From positions 1 through 21,661 of the forward strand of contig DFQW01000084.1 in NCBI GenBank assembly GCA_002377985.1: DNA of 21,661 nt, written 5' to 3'. Position numbers and translations under genes: made by a program. This DNA comes from Halieaceae bacterium UBA3479. GTDB taxonomy: Bacteria; Pseudomonadota; Gammaproteobacteria; Pseudomonadales; Halieaceae. Below, in pieces: positions 16,362 through 21,661 of this stretch (its first letter is position 1; each line of letters opens with the position of its first letter). Below the pieces are notes generated by a model. It ran no database searches, was not told the DNA's origin, and saw nothing but the letters and a program-made list of their open reading frames with translations.

Positions 16362-16658
16362 CTAGACGCTACTTTCTCGTTGTTTGGCGACCCATTCGAA
16401 GTGTCTTGCCAGTGCTTCATCTGTCAATAGTGCCCGGGCAGTATTGAAGCGGGTCGCCAGCGTCATCTCGTCATATATGCGATGAATGCCTCTATGGCAC
16501 AGCCGGCAGACCGCAATACCATGTTGCAATGCAGACTTGTCGTAGTGTTTTTTAAAATGCGCTCGGCGATGCACCTTCTTCGGGATCAGATGATGGAACG
16601 TCAGCGGTACATTCCGGTTGCAGCAGCGACAGGTACCGCGGTCGCCAGAGTCTGTCAG
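16362..16658 (-). CDS. Small HNH-type/zinc-ribbon protein with probable CTG start
   Basis: The obvious start (GTG at 16574) gives only 70 residues and cuts off half the motif. Reading the same frame upstream adds C-R-C-C-N-R then PLTFHHLIPKKVHRR, so the protein has a first Cys pair, an HH-L-I-P motif, a second pair C-R-L-C-H and then G-I-H. This is the layout of an HNH nuclease-like zinc fold. No ATG, GTG or TTG lies in frame before the stop upstream. The only plausible start is CTG at 16658, overlapping the stop of the peroxidase gene as CTGA, like an ATGA coupling. From there the protein has 98 residues. Whether it cleaves DNA is unknown; many stand-alone relatives are uncharacterised. Confidence 0.6.
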   Translation of the reverse strand: MTDSGDRGTCRCCNRNVPLTFHHLIPKKVHRRAHFKKHYDKSALQHGIAVCRLCHRGIHRIYDEMTLATRFNTARALLTDEALARHFEWVAKQRESSV

Positions 16659-17206
16659 TTTTGCGCTGAAGGCAGCGCTCCCTCTATTGCTGCAGTCATT
16701 TCTTCGCTACCCGGTTTCACACCGCTGCCAAAATGGCCGAGCACGTCGCCGCTTGGCGAGACAAGATATTTGTTGAAGTTCCAGCGCGGATAGCCGGCGG
16801 CCTCGCCGAGGCCACGGAATACAGGGTTCGCGTCATCACCTCGTACCGCAGAGGTGGCCATCACCGGGAAGGACACGCTGTACTTTTCGAAACACACTTC
16901 AGCGGCGTCACCTTCGTCATTGTCTTCCTGAAAAAAATCATCACTGGAGAAACCGAGAACGGCCAAGCCTCGGCTTTGATAGGTTTGATGGAGCTGCTCC
17001 AGGCCCTCAAATTGGGGGGTGTAGCCGCAGTAACTCGCGGTGTTCACGATGAGTAGGGCCTTGCCTTCGTAGGCGTCACAGAACTGGATTGTTTCGGTAG
17101 AACCCAGTTGGCGCATGGAGTGATTGAGGAAATCGGGGCATGCGGCGAGCAGGGTCGGCGAGAAGATGCAGGCCAGTAGCGTCATAAACGGCGTGGATTG
17201 TTTCAT
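16655..17206 (-). CDS. Glutathione peroxidase-like thiol peroxidase, exported lipoprotein
   Basis: It reduces hydroperoxides using thiols. There are 183 residues from the ATG at 17206; a TTG 21 bases earlier is in frame but less likely. The N-terminus is a signal sequence with lipobox L20-A21-A22-C23, so the protein probably acts in the periplasm attached to a membrane. The peroxidatic residue is Cys60 in NTASYCGYTPQFEGLEQL (Cys, not Sec). LGFSSDDFFQED supplies the Gln region and YPRWNFNKYLV the Trp and Asn of the catalytic tetrad. The usual P-C-N-Q-F block is replaced by S-S-D-D-F-F-Q, so the second cysteine common in that loop is missing. The HNH gene start overlaps its stop. Confidence 0.85.
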   Translation of the reverse strand: MKQSTPFMTLLACIFSPTLLAACPDFLNHSMRQLGSTETIQFCDAYEGKALLIVNTASYCGYTPQFEGLEQLHQTYQSRGLAVLGFSSDDFFQEDNDEGDAAEVCFEKYSVSFPVMATSAVRGDDANPVFRGLGEAAGYPRWNFNKYLVSPSGDVLGHFGSGVKPGSEEMTAAIEGALPSAQN

Positions 17207-17235
17207 TGTTGCAGGCTCACAGGACAATGCGGTTA

Positions 17236-18219
17236 CTACGTCGATGTTGGCACTTCAGATGATCGCGATCGAGCTGGCCGGGAAGTTTGTTCGATAAACT
17301 GTTGGATGGTGTTTCGGGTCCAATCCGGGTGGCAAGGGAGTGCCGCGACATGTGTTCTCCAAGCGCCCTTGTTTTTAAGGCAGGGGGCGGCTTCGTTGAT
17401 AGGAGGAACGCGCCTTAACCGGACGCTAGGATTGCCCTTCTCTAAGGCAGCGGCAAATGTTGCCCGCGTCACGGGATCGTCCCAGTTCTGCAGCAGGAGT
17501 ATGGGCAATGAGAGTTTTATAGCTATTGCCAGCGGGCTGTTCTCCCCGCTTGGTAACGCGTATTTCCAGATGGCCACTTGGGTCGCCAGGCTAAAAATTG
17601 ACGCCGGCAGGTTAGTCGATACTTGGGCACCTCGCGTCAAGCTATCAAAAATGTCCAGCTGTGGATCGAGCAATATTAGGCCGTCTGCAAGAAGCCCGTG
17701 ATGTAGCGCGTGGATTGCGGTGCTGCCACCCATCGAGGCGCCAAGGACGTACCGCGGTAGTTGGCTCGGATGGTTCTGGTCAAGCCATGCAGCTGTCGCA
17801 ATCAAATCCGGCCATTCCGCCACACCCATGCGAATCGTCCCGTCGGTGATGGATGAGTTTCCGTGATTTCGAAGATCCATTGCGACGACAGAGATCCCCA
17901 GGTCGTAAAGCATTCGATAGAAATCCAGGGATCCAATGAATTTGGAGGTTCTGTTAGATCCTGCCCCATGAACAAAAATCAGCTCGGCGGTGGGATTGGG
18001 TGCGGGAAGCCACCATCCCGCCAGCTCAGCGTCTTGGCCGCGAATAGTAATGTCTTCGAAGGGTTGTTCTCGGCTTTCTGGAGTCTCGGTCACGGGCAAG
18101 GGGGTGGCGGCCACAATATGCGAGGGAACGACAAATACGGAGAGCAGGGACCAGCAGGTAGCAGCGCCAAGACACAAAAGTCCGAGATATCGCCGCACTG
18201 CGCTCCACTGCAAGGTCAT
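17236..18219 (-). CDS. Membrane-anchored alpha/beta hydrolase
   Basis: This serine hydrolase fold protein has 327 residues from the ATG at 18219, seven bases after the acyltransferase stop; an ORF extension to 18306 would overlap that gene and is Cys-rich without family likeness. One hydrophobic segment near residues 10-37 suggests a signal anchor facing the periplasm. ELIFVHGAGSNR is the oxyanion-hole loop and VVAMDLRNHGNS is a typical strand-4 block. The nucleophile is about Ser162 in LGASMGGSTA. The late LLLQNWDDPVT gives the acid. The C-terminal His is not clear. It is most like the BAAT/YqkD-type hydrolases of unknown substrate. It is co-oriented with and tightly spaced to the acyltransferase, suggesting a lipid-related role (inference). 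Confidence 0.75.
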   Translation of the reverse strand: MTLQWSAVRRYLGLLCLGAATCWSLLSVFVVPSHIVAATPLPVTETPESREQPFEDITIRGQDAELAGWWLPAPNPTAELIFVHGAGSNRTSKFIGSLDFYRMLYDLGISVVAMDLRNHGNSSITDGTIRMGVAEWPDLIATAAWLDQNHPSQLPRYVLGASMGGSTAIHALHHGLLADGLILLDPQLDIFDSLTRGAQVSTNLPASIFSLATQVAIWKYALPSGENSPLAIAIKLSLPILLLQNWDDPVTRATFAAALEKGNPSVRLRRVPPINEAAPCLKNKGAWRTHVAALPCHPDWTRNTIQQFIEQTSRPARSRSSEVPTST

Positions 18220-18226
18220 GCTGAGT

Positions 18227-19183
18227 CTAGACAGACAGTATTCGCCGCAGCCAGCCGTCACGATGCCGCTCTTGCTCACGCAACAGCAACAGGTCAGCAA
18301 TTTCACCCTCGATCGCCTTGGCGATTTTGCGCCGCAGTGCTCCCAGCTGGCGCATGGTTAGGGTTTGCCCCTTGTGTGCAGCCAGGCTGATGGGTTTACC
18401 GATTGAGAAGTAGGTCGTTTTGGGTTTGGGTAGGAGGCTTCCCCATACCCCGGTCGGAATGGGTGGTACCAGGTCAGCGCGAAGATCAGCGGGGATCATT
18501 CCCAATTTCATCAAGTACCGTACCAGAGGAGAGTGCAATAGGGCTTCGGATGACACGGCGTGGTCATAATATTCGTCGGGGCCCACGGATGCGATGGGCA
18601 CAATGGTGTAACCGGCGGCAGCGGCAAGCCTGACAAAACCGTAACGCGATTTCCATTGCAGTTGATACCGTGCCTCGGGGGGTTTGATCGATTCATAGGC
18701 GCCACCGGGATACAGCAGCAAATCTGTCCCGCGCGCCATCAGGCGCTCAACGATCTGCGCCTGGCCGGAAACGCCGCCCATGGCGTGGGCTATCGCTGCG
18801 TAGTGCGCGTTGGCAAACAGGGTTTTGTCGCCCAAACCTTTAACGTAGCGTCCGTGGTCGTAATAGAGATAGAGATGAAACAGCGCCGCATCGATCGCCA
18901 TAAAGGCGTGATTACCGATAAACAGTGCGGGTCCTTCGGGCAGATTTTCAAGACCCACAAAGCGCGGTTTGAACCAGGCCCGAGCCAATCCTGCAGCCGC
19001 TGCCACCTGGGGTCCCGTTGGCACAGTAAACTGCGCGACGTAGTCGATGTAACCGTCGGGATCGGCATTGGGGCAGGGCGCGCGCGCAATCATGTCAGGT
19101 ACCGTGTAAAGGCCGTGAATGGTAGCAAACCTGGGGCCGTATTTTAGCGGCACTATTGCCTGCTGGGGCGCTTTGTCGGGCAT
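18227..19183 (-). CDS. PlsC-like lysophospholipid acyltransferase family protein
   Basis: This 318-residue acyltransferase of the 1-acyl-glycerol-3-phosphate/diacylglycerol acyltransferase superfamily would transfer acyl chains onto a lipid or alcohol at the inner membrane. The catalytic block reads GNHAFMAIDAA (His92, Asp98), so five residues separate His and Asp where plain PlsC proteins have four. This spacing is more like the diacylglycerol/phytol acyltransferase branch. LLLYPGGAYES near residue 157 is the counterpart of the acceptor-binding F-P-E-G motif. GYTIVPIASVG follows, and the C-terminus is basic. The ATG at 19183 has a weak RBS. It is the first gene of a pair with the alpha/beta hydrolase. 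Confidence 0.8.
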   Translation of the reverse strand: MPDKAPQQAIVPLKYGPRFATIHGLYTVPDMIARAPCPNADPDGYIDYVAQFTVPTGPQVAAAAGLARAWFKPRFVGLENLPEGPALFIGNHAFMAIDAALFHLYLYYDHGRYVKGLGDKTLFANAHYAAIAHAMGGVSGQAQIVERLMARGTDLLLYPGGAYESIKPPEARYQLQWKSRYGFVRLAAAAGYTIVPIASVGPDEYYDHAVSSEALLHSPLVRYLMKLGMIPADLRADLVPPIPTGVWGSLLPKPKTTYFSIGKPISLAAHKGQTLTMRQLGALRRKIAKAIEGEIADLLLLREQERHRDGWLRRILSV

Positions 19184-19367
19184 TACGAGAAATATGTTGC
19201 GGTGACTGCCAAAGCACGACTTTTTGCTGGGTCACCTCGTCCTCCTGTGGGGCTTTTCCTTTGCGTTCTCTTGATCCTACTGGGCGCCAGATTGATTCAG
19301 GGGCGCCGAAAAAGATGAGAGCAAATCAAACCATCTGCGACTTTTAATTTCGCCTAGCCCGGCGCTG

Positions 19368-20222
19368 TCAGAGGAGTTCGAATCGCTCCCGAAGGAAATG
19401 CGCTACCCCGTCTTCGTCGTGGTGTCCGATGACTTTATCGGCAATATCCAGAATGGCGGGATCCGCGTTTTGGGGGGCATAGCGCTCGTCTGCGCACTCA
19501 AACATGCTGAGATCGTTGTCGCCATCGCCGAAAGCGATGACGTGCTCTATTTCCAGCTCTGAACGGAGATGATTGATCGCGTTGCCCTTGCTGCCCATGC
19601 TGTGATGGATATCTATCCAATAGAGGCCTCGGTTCGGCGTTGAGGGCGCCCCCAGCTCAGGTTCGTGAATGGCAATTCCCGAGTAGGTGACCAGGTGCTG
19701 TTCACCTGAGATGCTGGCTCGCACTCGATCCACCGCAGTGTCGCTGCCAAGTGAGAAGACATTGATGACGCTTACTTCATCCGGCAGTGCACTGAGGGGC
19801 TCCAGTGGCAAGTTGCGTTCAGCCTCAAAAAGCGCGGCTAACTTTTCTTCACTGCGGCTTCGCAAGGGTCCGTGGTACAACGCGTGCCGGTGTCCGTCAT
19901 GGAGCGCAAAGACAAAGGGCGTTAGCTCATTGAGTGTGAAAGCGGCCAGTACGTGCCAAACCTCCTCTCGCGTTAGCAGGTGATGGTGGCTGTAGCGGGC
20001 CTCTTTCGGCGACCAGATGATTGCGCCATTTTTGAGGATCATCGGCAGCACGAAATGATGGTTTTCCAGCGGTCCGGTAGCGGCCTGCAAGGTTCTACCT
20101 GTGGCTACCGTGTAACGGATATTGCGTGCGCGCATCATCGCCAGAGTGTCTGCGGTAAATGACGAAATACGCGATTGCCTGTTGAGCAACGTACCATCCA
20201 GATCAAACACTACTAGCGTCAT
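19368..20222 (-). CDS. Cof-type HAD-superfamily phosphatase
   Basis: This 284-residue haloacid dehalogenase-like hydrolase of the Cof/YbiV subfamily (cap type C2B) probably dephosphorylates sugar phosphates, nucleotides or cofactors such as PLP or FMN. Motif I is VFDLDGTLLN (Asp7 nucleophile, Asp9 acid/base). Motif II is the Thr/Ser near VATGRT. Lys in GSKGNAINHL is motif III, and GDGDNDLSMF is motif IV, which binds Mg2+. The cap lies at about residues 85-195. It starts 49 bases after the DUF3501 stop on the same strand, so it may share a transcript with it. The exact substrate is not predictable. Confidence 0.9.
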   Translation of the reverse strand: MTLVVFDLDGTLLNRQSRISSFTADTLAMMRARNIRYTVATGRTLQAATGPLENHHFVLPMILKNGAIIWSPKEARYSHHHLLTREEVWHVLAAFTLNELTPFVFALHDGHRHALYHGPLRSRSEEKLAALFEAERNLPLEPLSALPDEVSVINVFSLGSDTAVDRVRASISGEQHLVTYSGIAIHEPELGAPSTPNRGLYWIDIHHSMGSKGNAINHLRSELEIEHVIAFGDGDNDLSMFECADERYAPQNADPAILDIADKVIGHHDEDGVAHFLRERFELL

Positions 20223-20271
20223 GCCAACGCAGCCTTTTCAGTGCCCCCGCCGAAGCACTGGCTGATCGAAC

Positions 20272-20868
20272 TCAATGCGCTGTGACAATCAGGTCGGCCG
20301 CGAGGGACTCCCTGATTGCGGGTGCGACAGGGTGCCGCGCCACCTGATAACTGGGGTGGTCAATGCCGGCATATAGTTCAGCGCCGTCCTTCAGTGCGTT
20401 TATTTGCTCAGGGGTCAGCTCAAACCTCAGAAAGTGCACGGAGGCGGTTTTGTCAGCCGTCGTTCTGTCGAGATCCTCGTCGGCAATGGGAACAATCCGG
20501 TCAAGGTCGCCCACCTGCAGCCATACCTGATCTTCTATGCCGATCATCTCGCCGAGCCGAATGGCGCGCTGTGCGGGATCGGGGATTTCTATCATAAATG
20601 TTGCTTTCCAGTTGTGTCCGTCTGGGATGAGCGGGTTGTAGGCGCTGAGCTCTTCTTCGATGCCTTCGGGTTCAAACACCCGTTCTATCCGTAGCATCTC
20701 CTGAATTTGATAGCGGATGGTGGTGGCATCCTCAAAGTAGAGACGCGCGTGCTCGCCCAACGCAAGCTGACGGGTTTTCTTATGTGCCATGACCTCAGCC
20801 CGAAAATCCGCACGTCGCGTTGCGTATTCCTCCAGGCTCCAGAGGTCGCTTCTCGTCAGTTGTGTCAT
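20272..20868 (-). CDS. DUF3501 family protein
   Basis: This 198-residue protein matches the DUF3501 family, with the N-terminal block LTRSDLWSLEEYATRRADFRAEVMAHKKTRQLALGEH region (from residue 4), then RYQIQEMLRIERVF and NPLIPDGHNWKATFMIEIPD. No signal peptide, membrane segment or cysteine cluster is seen, and the protein is acidic. GGAG lies just upstream of the ATG. It follows the GlpC-like Fe-S gene by 57 bases. I recall DUF3501 genes occurring next to such Fe-S proteins and rubrerythrins, which suggests a joint redox or peroxide-related role. Its biochemical activity is not known to me. Confidence 0.8.
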   Translation of the reverse strand: MTQLTRSDLWSLEEYATRRADFRAEVMAHKKTRQLALGEHARLYFEDATTIRYQIQEMLRIERVFEPEGIEEELSAYNPLIPDGHNWKATFMIEIPDPAQRAIRLGEMIGIEDQVWLQVGDLDRIVPIADEDLDRTTADKTASVHFLRFELTPEQINALKDGAELYAGIDHPSYQVARHPVAPAIRESLAADLIVTAH

Positions 20869-20925
20869 GGTGATCTCCTTGAATATGCGTTTATTACGCG
20901 CCGTGGGGCTGCCGTACTCGAAAAA

Positions 20926-21661
20926 TTACAGGCCGTAGGCCTCGCGCAGCAGTGTCATCGGGTGCTCAGCGCGCTCGACTTTTGATGACAGATGGGCAAT
21001 GTGCTCCCCTGCCATGGGGCAATCGCTAATAAACCGATCTGGCGCCTGCTCATCGACTTTTCTCACCGTCGGTCGCGCGATCTTGACGGATTTATCCCGA
21101 GTTTCTTTTTTTACGGCATAGGTCCCATCGTGCCCTGAGCATCGCTCATATGGCGTGATCTCGCTGCCACTGATCAAGCTCAGCACATCGCGCGTTTTCA
21201 GGCCGATATTCTGCACGCGTTGGTGGCAGGCCACCTGATAGGCCACGCTACCCAGCGCCGCCTTGAAGTCGGTGTTGAGTGCATCGCCACGATGCCTCGC
21301 CCAGAGGTACTCGAAGGGGTCATAAAAAGCATTCTGTACTTTGAGTACATCAGGGTCGTCAGGATACATGAGTGGCAATTCCTGTTTGTACATCAGAACG
21401 CAGGAGGGAATGGGCGCCGTGAGGTCATATCCCTGGTCAACGAGTGCGGCCAACACAGGAATGTTGGCTTGCTTGAGGGCATCAACGCTATCCAGGTCGC
21501 CAAGCTCCAGCTTGGGCATGCCGCAGCACTGCTCCTTCGGGACAATATCGATGTGTATCCCGTTGTGTTGGAACACCTTGACGAAATCTTCGCCAACGCT
21601 CGGGCTGTTGTAGTTGCCGTAGCAGGTGGCGTAGAGCGCAATTTTGCCCGTGGTCTCGCCC
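20926..21661 (-). CDS. Heterodisulfide reductase-related (GlpC-like) Fe-S protein, 5' part beyond window
   Basis: The frame is open through the right edge. The internal GTG at 21576 is not the start, because the upstream residues ALYATCYGNYNSPSVGEDF continue the family. Two CCG (cysteine-rich) domains are visible. One has T-C-Y-G-N with EQCCGMPKLELGD. The second has ACHQRVQNIG with YERCSGHDG, where the usual C-C-G reads C-S-G. These domains bind non-cubane Fe-S clusters in HdrB and sit at the C-terminus of GlpC. The N-terminal 4Fe-4S ferredoxin motifs expected in this family would lie beyond the window. It heads a leftward group with DUF3501 and perhaps the HAD gene. Function is inferred as membrane or cytoplasmic electron transfer; this is probably not the true glycerol-3-phosphate dehydrogenase subunit. 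Confidence 0.85.
   Translation of the reverse strand, partial: GETTGKIALYATCYGNYNSPSVGEDFVKVFQHNGIHIDIVPKEQCCGMPKLELGDLDSVDALKQANIPVLAALVDQGYDLTAPIPSCVLMYKQELPLMYPDDPDVLKVQNAFYDPFEYLWARHRGDALNTDFKAALGSVAYQVACHQRVQNIGLKTRDVLSLISGSEITPYERCSGHDGTYAVKKETRDKSVKIARPTVRKVDEQAPDRFISDCPMAGEHIAHLSSKVERAEHPMTLLREAYGL

Noticed and set aside
16350..16363. Bidirectional terminator between the converging uridine kinase and HNH genes
   Set aside because: AGGGC/GCCCT is a five-pair stem with no T-run in either direction, and it overlaps the HNH stop codon.
19184..19367. Small gene or RNA in the gap between the acyltransferase and HAD genes
   Set aside because: The short frames here lack a credible RBS or recognisable product, and no tRNA-like or strong hairpin structure was seen.
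1..21661. CRISPR arrays, transposases, prophage genes, tRNA or rRNA
   Set aside because: No regularly spaced repeats, transposase or integrase motifs, or RNA gene signatures were found on either strand.

Overview
The window appears to join two unrelated genomic segments at about position 4383-4397. This assessment comes from reading protein motifs and base composition. No database search was run.

Left segment (1 to about 4397). It is moderate in GC: 59 of 120 bases in 3901-4020 are G or C. It carries the end of a (S)-ureidoglycine aminohydrolase gene. Next comes a beta-hydroxyaspartate cycle (BHA cycle) locus: bhcR (IclR regulator) divergent from bhcA (aspartate-glyoxylate aminotransferase), bhcB (beta-hydroxyaspartate dehydratase) and the first half of bhcC (beta-hydroxyaspartate aldolase). 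This layout is typical of marine alphaproteobacteria such as the Rhodobacterales. Ureide breakdown releases glyoxylate and the BHA cycle turns glyoxylate into oxaloacetate, so the neighbourhood makes metabolic sense. The AT-rich bhcR-bhcA gap is full of inverted and direct repeats and is the likely BhcR operator region.

Junction. One open frame (3855-5687) starts as BhcC and continues without a break as succinate-semialdehyde dehydrogenase. The BhcC C-terminal half, bhcD and the first 50 or so residues of the dehydrogenase are all missing. The switch lies at a short Ala-Ile-Asp-Ala-Ala stretch that both families can carry there. A chimeric metagenome contig is the simplest explanation, and a real gene fusion is much less likely.

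Right segment (about 4397 to 21661). It is richer in GC (70 of 120 in 4501-4620) and looks like a marine gammaproteobacterium, possibly Halieaceae/OM60-NOR5-like; this is inference. In order it holds: a flavin reductase converging on an NAD(P)H-dependent FMN reductase with a dienelactone hydrolase behind it; a two-domain sulfurtransferase; triosephosphate isomerase; a lipid-oxidation set (thiolase-like protein, SDR 3-hydroxyacyl-CoA dehydrogenase, enoyl-CoA hydratase); a hairpin; an AI-2E family permease; a type-B carboxylesterase lipoprotein; and a uridine kinase-like P-loop protein. A leftward block follows: a small HNH/zinc-finger protein that seems to start at CTG, a glutathione peroxidase-like lipoprotein, an alpha/beta hydrolase, an acyltransferase, a Cof-type HAD phosphatase, a DUF3501 protein and the 3' part of a GlpC-like Fe-S protein that runs off the right end.

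No tRNA, rRNA, CRISPR array, insertion sequence or prophage was seen. I did not find a convincing new multi-gene system. The most notable points are the chimeric junction, the BHA-ureide neighbourhood with its repeat-rich operator region, and the HNH gene that a standard start rule would truncate.
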